A stretch of DNA of 64,000 nt, taken from Burkholderiales bacterium (GTDB lineage: Bacteria; Pseudomonadota; Gammaproteobacteria; Burkholderiales; Casimicrobiaceae). The notes below the pieces were generated by a model. The model was not told the DNA's origin, made no database searches, and saw only the letters and a program-made list of their open reading frames with translations. The stretch is from assembly GCA_020851235.1 (NCBI GenBank), contig JADZDD010000025.1:124001-188000 (forward strand), read 5' to 3'. Positions 37,132-49,983 of the stretch are shown here, piece by piece (position 1 is the first letter of the stretch; the number at the start of each line of letters is the position of its first letter). Made by a program: the position numbers and the translations under genes.

Positions 37132-38498
37132 TGGACACGAACGCCGCCGCGCAGGCGGTGCGCGGGCGACCGCTCGGCGGCAGCGCCGCTTTCCGGCGCG
37201 TGACGACCGACAGTCGGGACGTCGCCCCCGGTGACCTCTTCGTCGCGCTGCGCGGCGAGCACTACGACGGCCACGACTTCGTCGGTGCCGCGCTCGACCG
37301 CGGCGCGGTCGGCGCGATCGTCGCCGACGCCCGCGCGCACGATCTGCCCGGGGTGCGCATCGCGGTGGCCGATCCGCTCGCCGCGTTGGGTGAGCTCGCC
37401 GCGCACTGGCGCAGGCAGTTCACGTTGCCGGTCGTCGTGATCGTCGGCAGCAACGGCAAGACGACGGTCAAGGAGATGACCGCGGCGATCCTGCGCGAGG
37501 AATTCGGCGTCGACGGCGTGCTCGCGACGCGCGGCAATCGCAACAATGCGATCGGGCTGCCGTTGACGCTGCTGGCGCTCGACGCAACGCAGCGCGCCGC
37601 GGTGATCGAGCTCGGCATGAACCACCGCGGCGAGACGCGCGAGCTCGTCGCCATCGCGGCCCCGACGATCGTGCTCGTGAACAACGCGCAGCGCGAGCAC
37701 CAGGAGTTCATGGCCAGCGTCGCCGACGTCGCCGCGGAGCACGCCGACGCGATCGCCGGACTCGCACCGGGCGGCGTTGCGATCGTCAATGCCGACGATG
37801 CCCATGCCGACCTGTGGCGGTCGGCCGCGGCGCGTGCGTCGGCCTGCGTGACGAGTTTCGGCTTCGCCGCCGGTAGCGATGTCACCGCGACGCTGCGTCC
37901 GGCGGCGGCGGGCAGCGTGCTCGCGCTCAACACGCCGGTCGGGCACGCCCACGTCAACCTCACCGCACCGGGCGTGCACATGGCGCGCAATGCCCTGGCC
38001 GCTGCCGCGGCGGCGATCGGCGCGGGCGCGTCGATCGGTGCCGTCAAGCGTGGGCTCGCGTCGTTCCGGCCCGTCGCCGGCAGGCTCGTCACCGTCTGGG
38101 CGACCGGCGGTGCCTGCGTGCTCGACGACAGCTACAACGCGAACCCCGACTCGATGCGCGCCGCGATCGACGTGCTCGCCGCCGCACCCGGAATCCGGGT
38201 GCTCGTCGTCGGCGACATGGGCGAGGTCGGCGCGCAGGGCCCCGCGTTCCACCGCGAGGTCGGCGCACACGCCCGCGAGCGCGGCATCGACCGGCTCTAC
38301 GCGCTCGGCGCGCAGTCGGCGGAAGCGGCGAGCGCGTTCGGCGCCGGCGCGGCGCATTTCACCGACGTCGAGGCGCTCTCGGCTGCGCTGCGCGCCGAGG
38401 CAGGAGAGGGCGTGACGTTCCTCGTCAAGGGCTCGCGCTTCATGCGCATGGAGCGCGTCGTCGCGGCGCTGACCGGCCGTGTCGAGAGGGAGCACTGA
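37128..38498 (+). CDS. murF: UDP-MurNAc-pentapeptide synthetase MurF
   Basis: A 456-residue Mur ligase attaching D-Ala-D-Ala. The ATP motif [12 protein letters not shown] lies near residue 106, followed by [17 protein letters not shown], the nucleotide region [18 protein letters not shown] and [11 protein letters not shown]. Two adjacent ATGs (37128 and 37131) are possible. The first overlaps the murE stop and has GGAG 6 bases upstream, so it is chosen. A further in-frame ATG at 37116 lies inside murE and is less likely. Its stop overlaps the mraY ATG by 1 base. Confidence 0.95.
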   Translation: MMDTNAAAQAVRGRPLGGSAAFRRVTTDSRDVAPGDLFVALRGEHYDGHDFVGAALDRGAVGAIVADARAHDLPGVRIAVADPLAALGELAAHWRRQFTLPVVVIVGSNGKTTVKEMTAAILREEFGVDGVLATRGNRNNAIGLPLTLLALDATQRAAVIELGMNHRGETRELVAIAAPTIVLVNNAQREHQEFMASVADVAAEHADAIAGLAPGGVAIVNADDAHADLWRSAAARASACVTSFGFAAGSDVTATLRPAAAGSVLALNTPVGHAHVNLTAPGVHMARNALAAAAAAIGAGASIGAVKRGLASFRPVAGRLVTVWATGGACVLDDSYNANPDSMRAAIDVLAAAPGIRVLVVGDMGEVGAQGPAFHREVGAHARERGIDRLYALGAQSAEAASAFGAGAAHFTDVEALSAALRAEAGEGVTFLVKGSRFMRMERVVAALTGRVEREH

Positions 38499-39649
38499 TG
38501 CTCGTCCTCCTCGCCGAATGGCTCGAGCCGTTCGCGCGCGCCTTCAACGTCTTCAGCTACATCACGCTGCGCGCGGTGCTGGCGACGATGACCGCACTGG
38601 TCATCTCCTTCCTCATCGGCCCGCGCATGATCGACTGGCTCACGCGCATGAAGATCGGCCAGTCGGTGCGCGACGATGGCCCCAAGACGCACCTCGTCAA
38701 GGCGGGGACGCCGACGATGGGCGGTGCGCTCATCCTGGTCGCCATCGTCGTCACCACGCTCCTGTGGGGCAACCTCAGCAATCGCTTCGTCTGGGTGGTG
38801 CTGCTCGTCACGCTGGGCTTCGGCGCCATCGGCTGGGTCGACGACTGGCGCAAGGTCGTGCACCGCAATCCCAAGGGGCTGTCGGCGCGCGCCAAGTTCT
38901 TCTGGCAGTCGGCGATCGGTTTCGTCGCCGCGGTCTATCTCGCCTTCTCGGTCTCGGCCGAGAACAATCCGCAGTTGCTGCGGCTGTTCTCGGAGTGGGT
39001 CGCGAGTGGCTTCGCCGCGGGGCTGTCGGCGCGCGCCGACCTCATCGTCCCGTTCTTCAAGTCGATCTCGTATCCGCTCGGCATGTGGGGCTTCATCGCC
39101 CTCACGTACTTCGTGATCGTCGGCACGAGCAATGCGGTGAATCTCACCGACGGCCTCGACGGGCTCGCGATCATGCCCACGGTGATGATCGCGGGTGCGC
39201 TCGGCATCTTCGCCTACGTGACCGGCAACGCGATCTTCGCGCGCTACCTGGGATTCCCGCACATTCCCGGCACCGGCGAGCTTGCGGTGATCTGCGGGGC
39301 CATCGGCGGCGCCGGCCTGGGCTTCCTGTGGTTCAACGCGTATCCGGCCGACGTGTTCATGGGTGACGTCGGCGCGCTCGCGCTGGGTGCGGCGCTCGGC
39401 ACGATCGCGGTCATCGTCCGGCAGGAGATCGTCCTGTTCATCATGGGGGGTGTTTTCGTCGCCGAGACGCTGTCGGTGATGATCCAGGTGGCGTCGTTCA
39501 AGATGCGCGGCAAGCGTGTCTTTCGCATGGCGCCGATCCACCATCACTTCGAGCTGAAGGGCTGGAAGGAGAACCAGGTCGTGGTCCGCTTCTGGATCAT
39601 CACCATGCTCCTGGTGCTCTTCGGCCTGTCGACGCTGAAGCTGCGGTGA
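38498..39649 (+). CDS. mraY: Phospho-MurNAc-pentapeptide transferase MraY
   Basis: A 383-residue polytopic inner-membrane enzyme that forms lipid I by joining phospho-MurNAc-pentapeptide to undecaprenyl phosphate. About ten transmembrane segments are evident. Conserved cytosolic motifs include [18 protein letters not shown], the GWVDDWRK Asp pair, [25 protein letters not shown] and the HHHFELKGW loop near the C-terminus. The length is a little above E. coli MraY (360). AGGGAG lies before the ATG. It overlaps murD by 4 bases if murD uses GTG. Confidence 0.97.
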   Translation: MLVLLAEWLEPFARAFNVFSYITLRAVLATMTALVISFLIGPRMIDWLTRMKIGQSVRDDGPKTHLVKAGTPTMGGALILVAIVVTTLLWGNLSNRFVWVVLLVTLGFGAIGWVDDWRKVVHRNPKGLSARAKFFWQSAIGFVAAVYLAFSVSAENNPQLLRLFSEWVASGFAAGLSARADLIVPFFKSISYPLGMWGFIALTYFVIVGTSNAVNLTDGLDGLAIMPTVMIAGALGIFAYVTGNAIFARYLGFPHIPGTGELAVICGAIGGAGLGFLWFNAYPADVFMGDVGALALGAALGTIAVIVRQEIVLFIMGGVFVAETLSVMIQVASFKMRGKRVFRMAPIHHHFELKGWKENQVVVRFWIITMLLVLFGLSTLKLR

Positions 39650-41043
39650 CCGCGATGCGCTACGCCGGTCGCAACGTCGTGGTGCTGGGTGCGGGGCTCA
39701 CCGGCTCTTCGCTTGCGCGCCATCTCGTGCGCGAGGGTGCCGAGGTGCGCATCGCCGACACGCGTGCGGCGCCGCCCCGCGCGGCGGAGCTTGCCGCCAC
39801 ACTCCCCGACGTCGCGCTCGTCACCGGCACCTTCGACGACGCCACCTTCGCGGGAGTCGACATGATCGCGATCTCGCCGGGGGTGCCCCAGGATCATCCC
39901 GCGATCGCCGCCGCACTCGCCCGGGGGGTCGAACTCGTGGGCGACGTCGAGCTCTTCGCGCGCGCACTCCCCGCCGGGCAGAAGGTGCTCGCGATCACCG
40001 GGTCGAACGGCAAGACGACGGTGACCGCGCTGACCGGTGCGCTGTGCCGCGCCGGGGGCCTGCGCACGGTCGTCGCCGGCAACATCGGCGATGCCGTCCT
40101 CGACGTGCTCGCGCGCTTCCACGGCGCCGGCGCCTCGCAGGCCTGGCCCGACGCCTTCGTCCTCGAGCTGTCGAGCTTCCAGCTCGAAGCCACGCGTTCG
40201 CTGCGGCCGACCGCAGCGACGGTGCTCAACGTCACCGACAACCACCTCGACCGCTACGGCGAGCTCGCGGCGTACGCCGCGGCAAAGGCGCGCATTTTCG
40301 CCAACGGTGGCGTGCAGGTCCTCAATCGCGACGACCCGCGCTCGCTGGCCATGCGCCTGCCCGCGCGCACGGTCGAGACCTTTGGCACGAGCGTGCCGGC
40401 CAGCGAGGGCGAATGGGGGCTCGTGCGCGTCGATCGCACGTCGTGGCTCGCGCACGGTGGCGGACTGCTCGCGCCGGTCGATTCGCTCCTGCTCATGGGT
40501 CGCCACAACGCGCTCAATGCGCTGGCGGCACTCGCGCTCACCGCGACCCTCACGCGCATCGATCACCGCGTCCTGGAAGCGCTGCGGACGTTCGAAGGGC
40601 TGCCGCATCGCATGCGGCGCATCGCCGAGGCGCACCGGATCGTCTACGTCGACGATTCGAAGGCGACGACGGTCGCGGCGACGCGGGCGGCGCTCGACGG
40701 GATCGAGCGCCCGGCGATCCTCATCGCCGGCGGCGACGGCAAGGGGCAGGATTTCCGTCCGCTGAAGGCGGCGATCGCAGCCGATTGCAAGGCGGTGCTG
40801 CTCATCGGGCGCGATGCGCCGCGCATCGCCGAGGCGCTCGCCGGAAGCCCGGTCGACGTCGAGATCGTGTCTACCCTGGACCGCGCGGTCGACCGCGCCT
40901 TCGAGATCGCGGTGCCGGGCGACGCCGTGCTCCTGTCGCCGGCGTGCGCGAGCCTCGACCAGTTCACCGACTACGTCGAGCGTGGCGAGCGCTTTGCCGC
41001 TCGCGTCCACGCGCACCTGGCGGAGCGTGCCTCGCATGCGTAA
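39646..41043 (+). CDS. murD: UDP-MurNAc-L-alanine:D-glutamate ligase MurD
   Basis: A 465-residue Mur ligase adding D-Glu. The N-terminal domain opens [17 protein letters not shown], and the ATP loop is [13 protein letters not shown] near residue 116. [30 protein letters not shown] and [11 protein letters not shown] are typical. The start is GTG 39646, overlapping the mraY stop (GTGA); ATG 39655 is an alternative three codons downstream. Its end overlaps the ftsW start by 8 bases. Confidence 0.96.
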   Translation: MTAMRYAGRNVVVLGAGLTGSSLARHLVREGAEVRIADTRAAPPRAAELAATLPDVALVTGTFDDATFAGVDMIAISPGVPQDHPAIAAALARGVELVGDVELFARALPAGQKVLAITGSNGKTTVTALTGALCRAGGLRTVVAGNIGDAVLDVLARFHGAGASQAWPDAFVLELSSFQLEATRSLRPTAATVLNVTDNHLDRYGELAAYAAAKARIFANGGVQVLNRDDPRSLAMRLPARTVETFGTSVPASEGEWGLVRVDRTSWLAHGGGLLAPVDSLLLMGRHNALNALAALALTATLTRIDHRVLEALRTFEGLPHRMRRIAEAHRIVYVDDSKATTVAATRAALDGIERPAILIAGGDGKGQDFRPLKAAIAADCKAVLLIGRDAPRIAEALAGSPVDVEIVSTLDRAVDRAFEIAVPGDAVLLSPACASLDQFTDYVERGERFAARVHAHLAERASHA

Positions 41044-42280
41044 GGCGCTCACGCATCCGGCTTCGCCGCGATCGGCCACACGTGCGCTGCGGCCCGAGGT
41101 CGCGGTGCCGCGTGGCAGTGCGGCACGCACGCTCGCCGTCTACGACGCCTCGCTCGCGTGGTCGGCGCTCTTGCTCCTTGCGATCGGGCTCGTGATGGTC
41201 TACTCGGCATCGATCGCCAGCGCGGAGGCCGCGGCGCACACCGGCCATCGCGCGTGGTACTTCCTCGCCCGGCACGCCCTGTTCGTCACCGCGGGGCTCC
41301 TCGCCGCCGCGGTGACCTTCCAGGTGCCGATGCGGGCGTGGGAGGCGCTTGCACCGTGGCTGTTCATCGCCGGCGTCGTGCTGCTCGCGCTGGTGCTCGT
41401 GCCGGGCGTGGGCAAGACGGTCAACGGCTCGCGGCGCTGGCTCTCGCTCGCGCTCGTGAACGTGCAGCCTTCCGAGTTCATGAAGCTCGCGGTGGTGCTG
41501 TACGCGGCGAGCTACGCGGTGCGTCGCGCCACGTTCCTCCACGCCGAGCAGCCGCTGCGCCAGACGATCGTGCGCGGCTTCCTGCCGCTTTTTGCCGTGA
41601 TGGTCGTCGTGGGCGGCCTCTTGCTCCTCGAGCCCGACTTCGGCGCCTTCGTCGTCATCGTCGCGATCGCCTTCGGCATCCTCTTCCTGGGCGGCCTCGA
41701 CTGGCGGCTCTTCCTCGGCCTCGCGGCGCTCCTGCCCGTCGCGCTCACCGGCATCCTCGTGGCCGCACCGTATCGCCTGCAGCGCCTCACCGCGTTCCTC
41801 GATCCGTGGTCGGATCCGCTCGGCAAGGGTTATCAGCTGTCGCACTCGCTCATCGCCTTCGGCCGCGGCGAGTGGTTCGGCGTGGGCCTGGGGTCGAGCG
41901 TGGAGAAGCTCCTCTTCCTGCCCGAGGCGCACACCGACTTCCTGCTCGCCGTGATCGCCGAGGAACTGGGCTTCGTCGGTGTCACGGTGGTGATCGCGCT
42001 CTTCATGTGGGTGCTCTTTCGCGCCTACGGCATCGGCAACCAGGCCGCGCGCCTGGGTCGCCCCTTCGCCTCGCTCGTCGCGCAGGGCATCGGTGTCTGG
42101 CTCGGCGTGCAGGCATTCATCAACATCGGCGTGAACATGGGCGTGCTGCCGACCAAGGGGTTGACGCTGCCGCTCCTGTCCTTCGGTGGCAGCGGCATCG
42201 TCGCCAACTGCGTGGCCGTCGCGCTCCTGCTGCGCATCGACTACGAGAACCGGCGGCTCCTGCGCGGGTTTACGGTGTGA
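41036..42280 (+). CDS. ftsW: Septal peptidoglycan glycosyltransferase FtsW
   Basis: A 414-residue SEDS protein with about ten membrane helices and a basic N-terminal tail of about 38 residues. Motifs include [32 protein letters not shown] (in two parts), [10 protein letters not shown], the active-site region [18 protein letters not shown] with its Asp, and [15 protein letters not shown]. FtsW polymerises glycan strands at the division site together with FtsI. The ATG at 41036 lies 8 bases inside murD. The stop overlaps the murG start by 1 base. Confidence 0.96.
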   Translation: MRKALTHPASPRSATRALRPEVAVPRGSAARTLAVYDASLAWSALLLLAIGLVMVYSASIASAEAAAHTGHRAWYFLARHALFVTAGLLAAAVTFQVPMRAWEALAPWLFIAGVVLLALVLVPGVGKTVNGSRRWLSLALVNVQPSEFMKLAVVLYAASYAVRRATFLHAEQPLRQTIVRGFLPLFAVMVVVGGLLLLEPDFGAFVVIVAIAFGILFLGGLDWRLFLGLAALLPVALTGILVAAPYRLQRLTAFLDPWSDPLGKGYQLSHSLIAFGRGEWFGVGLGSSVEKLLFLPEAHTDFLLAVIAEELGFVGVTVVIALFMWVLFRAYGIGNQAARLGRPFASLVAQGIGVWLGVQAFINIGVNMGVLPTKGLTLPLLSFGGSGIVANCVAVALLLRIDYENRRLLRGFTV

Positions 42281-43367
42281 TGGCGACGGCGCGCGTGAAC
42301 GTGATGATCACCACCGGCGGCACCGGCGGCCACGTCTTTCCCGGACTCGCCGTCGCGCACAAGCTCGCCGCGCGCGGCGCGGGCGTGTTCTGGCTCGGCA
42401 CACGCGAGGGCATCGAGGCGCGCCTCGTGCCGCAGCATGGCGTCGAGTTCGAGGCGGTTCCGTTTCGCGGCGTCCGTGGCAAGGGCTGGCGCACGCTCTT
42501 CACCGGCCCGTTCGCGCTCGTCGGCGCCTGCGCGCACGCCCACGCGATCATGAAGCGCCGCCTGCCCGACGTCGTGCTGGGCCTCGGTGGCTTCGCCTCG
42601 TTCCCGGGCGCGCTCATGGGCGCCGCGACGGGGCGCAAGCTCGTCTTGCACGACTCCAACGCCGTCGCGGGACTCGCCACGCGCCTGCTCGCCTACGGTG
42701 CCGACCGCATCCTGTTGGGCTTTCCGCAGGCGCTGCGCGGCAGGCACGCGCGCCGCGTCGAGTGGGTGGGCAATCCGTTGCGCGATGCGCTTTGCGCGCT
42801 GCCGCCGCCGGCGGAGCGCTTCGCCGGACGCGCAGGCCCGTTGCGTCTCCTCGTCGTCGGCGGCAGCCTCGGCGCGCAGGCGCTCAACGCGCTCGTGCCC
42901 GCGGCGATCGCCACGCTTCCCGAAGCGCAGCGGCCGGTGATCGTGCATCAGTCCGGGGAGCGGCACATCGCCGACCTGCGCGCCGCGTACGCGCACGCGG
43001 GCGTCGCCGCCGAGTGCGTCGCCTTCATCGACGACATGGCCTCCCGCTACGCCTGGGCCGACTTCGTCGTGTGTCGCGGCGGCGCGCTCACGGTGTCCGA
43101 ACTTGCGGCCGTGGGGCTCGGGGCGCTCGTCGTGCCGCTGCCCGGCGCGATCGCCGACGAGCAGAGCGCCAACGCGCAATTCCTCGTTGCCGCCCATGCC
43201 GCGTGGCAGGAGGCGCAGGGCACGCTCACGCCGCAGCGTCTTGGGGCACGCGTGGGCGGCCTCGATCGCAGCACCTGTCTCGCGCTCGCGCAGGCCGCGT
43301 ACGCGCTCGGCAAGCGCGATGCCGCGGGGCGTGTGGCCGACGTGTGCCTGGGCTTCGGAGCGCGCGC

Positions 43368-43371
<4 letters not shown>
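42280..43371 (+). CDS. murG: UDP-GlcNAc:lipid I transferase MurG
   Basis: A 363-residue GT28 glycosyltransferase making lipid II at the inner face of the membrane. The N-terminal glycine-rich loop [16 protein letters not shown] is near residues 10-25, with [11 protein letters not shown] and [13 protein letters not shown] following. The UDP-GlcNAc site includes [27 protein letters not shown] and [10 protein letters not shown]. The ATG overlaps the ftsW stop (TGATG) and the stop overlaps the murC ATG (ATGA). Confidence 0.96.
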
Positions 43372-44762
<1,391 letters not shown>

Positions 44763-44764
44763 CG

Positions 44765-45697
44765 ATGGCGCGTCACCCCCAATTCGCAGCGGACCCCGGG
44801 GCGGGGCTGCGCGGCCGGCTCGCGCACGACGCGCCGCTCGCGCGCTACACGAGTTGGCGCGCCGGGACCGGTCGCTGCGACATCCTGTACCTGCCCGCCG
44901 GGCGCGACGACCTCGCGGCGTTCCTGCGCACGCTGCCGCCGACGATGCCGGTGACGGTCCTCGGACTGGGCAGCAACACGCTGGTGCGCGACGGCGGCAT
45001 CCGCGGCGCCGTCGTCGTCATGCACGACGCTGGCGCCGCCCTCGCGGTCGCCGATGGGCTCATCTACGTCGAAGCCGGCGCGGCGAGTCCCAAGCTCGCG
45101 CGCTTCGCGGCGGTGCACGGCTGTGCCGAGGCGGAGTTCCTGGCCGGCGTTCCCGGCACCGTCGGCGGGGCGCTTGCGATGAATGCCGGCTGCTACGGCG
45201 GGGAGACGTGGCGCCACGTCGCGCGCGTCGAGGTCGTGCTGCGTGACGGCACCTTCGTCGTGCGCACGCCCGCCGACTACGTGATCGGCTACCGCAGCGT
45301 GTGCGCCCGCGCGCCGGCATCGACGCCGGAGATCTTCACCGCGGCGTGGTTCCGCTTTCCGCATGGCGATGCGAGCGCGGCGCGGGCGCGCATCCGCGAA
45401 CTGCTGGCGCGGCGTATCGCCACGCAGCCGTTGTCGCTGCCCAACGCCGGCAGCGTCTTTCGCAATCCGCCGGGCGACCACGCGGCGCGGCTCATCGAGC
45501 ACTGCGGCCTCAAGGGTCGCGCCATCGGCGGCGCCCGCGTGTCGGAGCAGCACGCGAACTTCATCGTGAACGCGGGCGGCACGGCGCGGGCGGCCGACAT
45601 CGAGGCGTTGATCGACGTCGTGCGCGGGACCGTACTCGCGACGACGGGCATCGCGCTCGAGCCCGAGGTGCGCATCGTCGGCGAGGTGCAACGATGA
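44765..45697 (+). CDS. murB: UDP-N-acetylenolpyruvoylglucosamine reductase MurB
   Basis: A 310-residue FAD enzyme reducing enolpyruvyl-UDP-GlcNAc to UDP-MurNAc with NADPH. FAD-binding motifs are [22 protein letters not shown] and [18 protein letters not shown] (near residues 130-147). The active-site Ser lies in [11 protein letters not shown], with [15 protein letters not shown] following. ATG 44765 is chosen because it starts just before the conserved region, 2 bases past murC. The stop overlaps the ddl ATG. Confidence 0.95.
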   Translation: MARHPQFAADPGAGLRGRLAHDAPLARYTSWRAGTGRCDILYLPAGRDDLAAFLRTLPPTMPVTVLGLGSNTLVRDGGIRGAVVVMHDAGAALAVADGLIYVEAGAASPKLARFAAVHGCAEAEFLAGVPGTVGGALAMNAGCYGGETWRHVARVEVVLRDGTFVVRTPADYVIGYRSVCARAPASTPEIFTAAWFRFPHGDASAARARIRELLARRIATQPLSLPNAGSVFRNPPGDHAARLIEHCGLKGRAIGGARVSEQHANFIVNAGGTARAADIEALIDVVRGTVLATTGIALEPEVRIVGEVQR

Positions 45698-46617
45698 GCG
45701 GCGCGGCCTTCGGCAAGGTGGCGGTGCTCATGGGCGGGCCCTCGGCCGAGCGCGAGGTCTCGCTCATGTCCGGCCGCGGCGTGCTCGCCGCGCTGCGCGA
45801 GAAGGGCGTCGATGCGCATCCGTTCGATCCATCGGAGCGCGACCTGTGGGACCTGAAGCGCGACGGCTACGCGCGCGCCTTCATCGCGCTGCATGGCCGC
45901 TTCGGCGAGGACGGCACGGTGCAAGGCGCGCTGGAAGCCCTCGGCATCCCCTACACCGGCAGCGGCGTGATGGCCTCCGCGCTTGCCATGGACAAGTGGC
46001 GCACCAAGCTCGTCTGGCTCGCGTGCGGCATTCCCACCCCGGCGTACCGCATCGTCGATGCGACGACCGACTGGTCGCGCGTCGTCGCCGAGCTGGGACT
46101 CCCGCTCATCGTGAAGCCCGCGCGCGAGGGCTCGACGCTCGGCATCACGCGGATCACCGGCCCCGACCCGGCAGCCCTTGCCGCCGCGCACGCGCTCGCC
46201 GCGCGCCACGATGCGCTGGTGCTCGTCGAGGCGTTCGTCGCGGGGCAGGAACTCACCGCGTCGATCGTGAGCGGTCGCGCGCTGCCGCTCATCCGCATCG
46301 AGGCACCCCGAGGGAACTACGACTATCACAGCAAGTACTTCTCCGACGAGACGAAGTACTTCTGCCCGGCGGGGTTGCCCGAGGACGTCGAGATGGAGAT
46401 CCGGACGACGTGCCTGCGCGCCTTCGACGTCATCGGCTGCACCGGTTGGGGCCGCGTCGACCTCATCCTGCGCTCCGACGGCACGTACTCGCTGCTCGAG
46501 GTCAACACCTCACCCGGCATGACCGGTCACAGTCTGGTTCCGATGGCGGCCAAGGCCGCCGGCATGTCGTACGCCGACCTGTGCGTCGAGATCCTGCGAG
46601 GCGCGCATGTGGGATGA
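45694..46617 (+). CDS. ddl: D-alanine-D-alanine ligase
   Basis: A 307-residue ATP-grasp enzyme making the D-Ala-D-Ala dipeptide used by MurF. Motifs are [17 protein letters not shown] near residues 10-26, [17 protein letters not shown], the grasp-loop region [13 protein letters not shown] and the Mg-binding [15 protein letters not shown]. The length is that of DdlB-type enzymes. It overlaps murB by 4 bases and ftsQ by 11 bases. Confidence 0.96.
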   Translation: MSGAAFGKVAVLMGGPSAEREVSLMSGRGVLAALREKGVDAHPFDPSERDLWDLKRDGYARAFIALHGRFGEDGTVQGALEALGIPYTGSGVMASALAMDKWRTKLVWLACGIPTPAYRIVDATTDWSRVVAELGLPLIVKPAREGSTLGITRITGPDPAALAAAHALAARHDALVLVEAFVAGQELTASIVSGRALPLIRIEAPRGNYDYHSKYFSDETKYFCPAGLPEDVEMEIRTTCLRAFDVIGCTGWGRVDLILRSDGTYSLLEVNTSPGMTGHSLVPMAAKAAGMSYADLCVEILRGAHVG

Positions 46618-47350
46618 CGCCCGCCAGATGAACGCGCTCGCGCTCACGCTGACGCTGCTCGCGGTCGCGGGGCTCGTGGCGGCCGCGATCGCCTTCGTCG
46701 TGCGCGAGCCCGCGTTCGCCTTCCACGAGGTCGTGGTCACGGGCCCGCTCAACCGCGTCAACAGCGCGCAGTTCGAAGCGGCGGTTCGCGACGATCTCAC
46801 GGGAACGTTCTTCACGATGGACCTCGAGCAGGCGCGCAGCGCGCTCGCCCGCGTGCCGTGGGTGCGCAGCGTCGCATTGCGCCGCCAGTGGCCCGATCGC
46901 CTCGAGGTCACGATCGACGAGTACCAGCCGCTGGCACGCTTGGACGCCGAGCGTTTCGTGAGTGATCGCGGTGAGGTCTTCGCGGCCGCTTCGCAGGACG
47001 TCCTGCCGCGTTTCGAGGGTCCGGCGTCGCGCGCGCCGGAGATGGTGGCGCACTACCGCACGTTCACCGATGCCTTGCGTCCGCTCGACTTGAGCATCGC
47101 CGAGTTGCGCCTGTCGGCGCGCGGCGGCTGGCGGCTTCGCACCGAAGGTGCCGCGGGACCGTTGACGCTCGAGCTTGGCCGCGACGATCCGGATGGCAGG
47201 CTCGCGCGCTTCGTCGCCGTGCACGCGCGCACGCTGGGCGCCCTCGCGCGCGCGGGAACGCGCGTGGATGCGGTCGACCTTCGCTATCGCAATGGCTTTG
47301 CCGCCCGCGTGCCGGGCTTTCGGGAGAAGGGCGGGAAGCCGGCGGCGTGA
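46607..47350 (+). CDS. ftsQ: Cell division protein FtsQ
   Basis: A 247-residue bitopic divisome protein. It has a short cytoplasmic end, one membrane helix (about residues 9-32, [20 protein letters not shown]), a POTRA domain ([14 protein letters not shown] ... [21 protein letters not shown], in pieces) and the beta domain ([23 protein letters not shown]). FtsQ links the early Z-ring proteins to FtsBL and FtsWI. The ATG sits 11 bases inside ddl. A 55-base gap follows before ftsA. Confidence 0.93.
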   Translation: MWDDARQMNALALTLTLLAVAGLVAAAIAFVVREPAFAFHEVVVTGPLNRVNSAQFEAAVRDDLTGTFFTMDLEQARSALARVPWVRSVALRRQWPDRLEVTIDEYQPLARLDAERFVSDRGEVFAAASQDVLPRFEGPASRAPEMVAHYRTFTDALRPLDLSIAELRLSARGGWRLRTEGAAGPLTLELGRDDPDGRLARFVAVHARTLGALARAGTRVDAVDLRYRNGFAARVPGFREKGGKPAA

Positions 47351-47405
47351 CGGACGCGCCGGCGCCCAGGGAACGCGTCGCAGCGGATGGGGAACAGGAC
47401 GGTAC

Positions 47406-48635
47406 ATGAAGGACAGCAAGAACGTGATCGTGGGACTCGACATCGGGACGTCGAAGATCGTCGCGATCGTCGCCGAAGTCTCGCCGGAGGGCGAGCTTGC
47501 CATCGTCGGTCTGGGGCAGGCGCCGTCGCGCGGGCTCAAGAAGGGCGTGGTGGTGAACATCGAGGCGACGATGGCGTCGATCCAGCGCGTGCTGGAGGAG
47601 GCCGAAGTGATGGCCGACTGCCAGATCAAGGAGGTCTACACCGGAATCGCCGGCAGCCACATCCGCTGCTACACGTCGCACGGGATGGTCGCGATCAAGG
47701 AGAAGGAGGTCACGCAGGCCGACATCGATCGCGTGGTCGATACCGCGAAGGCGATTCCGATTCCCAACGACCAGCAGATCCTGCACATCGTCCCGCAGGC
47801 CTTCACGATCGACGGCCAGGAGGACGTGCGCGAGCCGCTCGGCATGAGCGGCGTGCGCCTTGAAGTGGACGTGCACATCGTCACCGGCGCGGTCTCGGCG
47901 GTGGAGAACATCACGAAGTGCATCCGCCGCTGCGGCCTCGAGGTTCGCGACGTGATCCTGCAGCCGCTCGCCTCGGCCGCCGCGGTGTTGTCCGACGACG
48001 AGAAGGACCTGGGCGTGTGCCTGATCGACATCGGCGGCGGCACCACCGACATCGCGGTATACGCGAACGGTGCGATCCGCCACACCGCGGTGATCCCCAT
48101 CGCCGGCGATCAGGTCACCAACGACATCGCGATGACCTTGCGCACGCCGACCAAGGAGGCGGAGGAGCTCAAGGTGCGCTACGGCTGCGCGCTGCGCCAG
48201 TTGGCCGACGCCAACGACGTGATCGAGGTGCCCGGCGTCGGCGACCGCGCGCCGCGCAAGCTCTCGCGACCGATGCTCGCCGAAGTGATCGAGCCGCGGA
48301 TCGAGGAGCTCTTCCAGTTCGTGCAGTCCGAGGTGCGGCGCAGCGGCTTCGAGGAGCTCATCTCGTCGGGCATCGTCATCACCGGCGGCACGGCGCTGCT
48401 GCAGGGCATGACCGAATTGGGCGAGGAGCTCTTCCACGTGCCGGTGCGCATCGGCGTCCCGGCGTACGCGGGGCACCTCGCCGACGTCGTGCGCAGTCCG
48501 CGTTACGCGACGAGCATGGGGCTCCTGCTCGAAGGGCGCGACCAGTACGTGCGCGGCGTGGCGGCCCGCGCGCAGTCGGTCGGCATCGGCGGCGCGGCCG
48601 AGCGGATGCGGCAATGGTTCAAGGCGAATTTCTAG
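47406..48635 (+). CDS. ftsA: Cell division protein FtsA
   Basis: A 409-residue actin-fold ATPase tethering FtsZ to the membrane. Motifs include VGLDIGTSKIVAIVAEV near residues 9-25, HSPQ-equivalent SHGMVAIKEKEV, VCLIDIGGGTTDIAVY near 204-219 and GIVITGGTALLQGM. The C-terminus ends in a short amphipathic helix (AAERMRQWFKANF), the membrane-targeting sequence. The start follows a weak AGGAC. An 81-base gap separates it from ftsZ, with a strong ribosome binding site at its end. Confidence 0.96.
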   Translation: MKDSKNVIVGLDIGTSKIVAIVAEVSPEGELAIVGLGQAPSRGLKKGVVVNIEATMASIQRVLEEAEVMADCQIKEVYTGIAGSHIRCYTSHGMVAIKEKEVTQADIDRVVDTAKAIPIPNDQQILHIVPQAFTIDGQEDVREPLGMSGVRLEVDVHIVTGAVSAVENITKCIRRCGLEVRDVILQPLASAAAVLSDDEKDLGVCLIDIGGGTTDIAVYANGAIRHTAVIPIAGDQVTNDIAMTLRTPTKEAEELKVRYGCALRQLADANDVIEVPGVGDRAPRKLSRPMLAEVIEPRIEELFQFVQSEVRRSGFEELISSGIVITGGTALLQGMTELGEELFHVPVRIGVPAYAGHLADVVRSPRYATSMGLLLEGRDQYVRGVAARAQSVGIGGAAERMRQWFKANF

Positions 48636-48716
48636 GACGACAACGACAAGGAAAGACGGCAGTGACTCGGGGCATCGCGGTTCAGCGGTTCAAATCGACA
48701 GGAGAAGGAGCACACC

Positions 48717-49898
48717 ATGTTTGAAATCATCGATCCCAGCCAGGACGACGGCGCGATCATCAAGGTCATCGGAGTGGGGGGCTGTGGCGGCAACGCGGTC
48801 GAGCACATGATCGCGCGCGGCCTCGCGGACGTGGACTTCATCTGCGCCAACACCGACGCGCAGGCCTTGAAGCGCTCGACGGCAGGTACCCAACTGCAGC
48901 TGGGCTCCACGCTGACCCGCGGGCTCGGCGCCGGCGCCAAGCCCGAGATCGGGCGCGATGCGGCGATGGAGGATCGGGATCGCATCGCCGAGATGATCGG
49001 CGGCGCCGACATGCTCTTCATCACCGCCGGCATGGGCGGCGGCACGGGGACCGGTGCCGCGCCGGTCATCGCCGACATCGCGAAGAGCATGGGCATCCTC
49101 ACCGTGGCCGTCGTCACGCGGCCCTTCGCCTTCGAGGGCAAGCGTCAGCGCGTTGCGCAGGCGGGCATCGAGGAGCTGCAAAAGAAGGTCGACTCGCTCA
49201 TCATCATTCCCAACGACAAGCTCATGCAGGTCCTGGGCGACGACATTCCGCTGCTCGACGCGTACGCCGCGGCCAACGACGTCCTGCACGGCGCCGTTTC
49301 GGGCATCGCCGAGGTCATCAACAATCCCGGCCTCGTCAACGTCGACTTCGCGGACGTGCGCACGGTGATGGGCGAGGTCGGGATGGCGATGATGGGCTCG
49401 GCCACCGCGAGCGGCGTCGAGCGCGGCCGGCTCGCCGCCGAGCAGGCGGTGCGCAGCCCCTTGCTCGAGGACGTCAATCTCGCAGGTGCGCGCGGTGTGC
49501 TCGTCAACGTCACGGCGTCGGCCGGCCTCAAGATGAAGGAGTACTACGAGGTCATGAACACCATCAAGGAGTTCACCGCCGAGGATGCGATGGTGATCGT
49601 GGGCACGGTGATCGACGACGCGATCGGCGACGACCTGCGGGTGACGATGATCGCCACGGGCCTCGGCGGGGCTGCCGCGCAGCAGGCGAAGCCGCGGCCG
49701 CGCCTCGAGGTGTTCGAGACGGCCGTGGTCGAGCGCACCGGCACCGACGGGATGGGCGTGCAGGTCGAGACGATCGACTACGACCGGCTCGACCAACCGG
49801 CCGTCATGCGCAAGGGGCGGGCGAGCGCGGCACCGTCGGTGGCGCCGGCCTTCGACGCCTCGGAGATTCCGGCGTTCCTGCGCAAGCAGGCGGACTAG
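48717..49898 (+). CDS. ftsZ: Cell division GTPase FtsZ
   Basis: A 393-residue tubulin homologue forming the Z-ring. GTP-binding motifs are [15 protein letters not shown] near residues 17-31 and the tubulin signature [13 protein letters not shown] near 103-115. The T7 loop [11 protein letters not shown] supplies the catalytic Asp. A variable linker leads to the C-terminal peptide [11 protein letters not shown], which binds FtsA and other partners. AGGAGAAGGAG lies just upstream of the ATG, consistent with high expression. It is the last gene of the dcw cluster. Confidence 0.98.
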   Translation: MFEIIDPSQDDGAIIKVIGVGGCGGNAVEHMIARGLADVDFICANTDAQALKRSTAGTQLQLGSTLTRGLGAGAKPEIGRDAAMEDRDRIAEMIGGADMLFITAGMGGGTGTGAAPVIADIAKSMGILTVAVVTRPFAFEGKRQRVAQAGIEELQKKVDSLIIIPNDKLMQVLGDDIPLLDAYAAANDVLHGAVSGIAEVINNPGLVNVDFADVRTVMGEVGMAMMGSATASGVERGRLAAEQAVRSPLLEDVNLAGARGVLVNVTASAGLKMKEYYEVMNTIKEFTAEDAMVIVGTVIDDAIGDDLRVTMIATGLGGAAAQQAKPRPRLEVFETAVVERTGTDGMGVQVETIDYDRLDQPAVMRKGRASAAPSVAPAFDASEIPAFLRKQAD

Positions 49899-49937
49899 GC
49901 AAGCGGTGGCCGGCGAGCCGGGACGCGTGCGCGCGAA

Positions 49938-49946
49938 TGCTAGAAT
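49938..49946 (+). promoter_or_regulatory. Extended -10 promoter of lpxC
   Basis: TGC-TAGAAT forms an extended -10 element 38 bases upstream of the lpxC ATG, with no good -35. It is identical to the word found on both strands between apaH and rep. It allows lpxC to be made independently of the dcw cluster. Confidence 0.55.
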
Positions 49947-49983
49947 GCGAGGCCCGCCCGGCCCGGTCGCGGGAAAACTGGCC

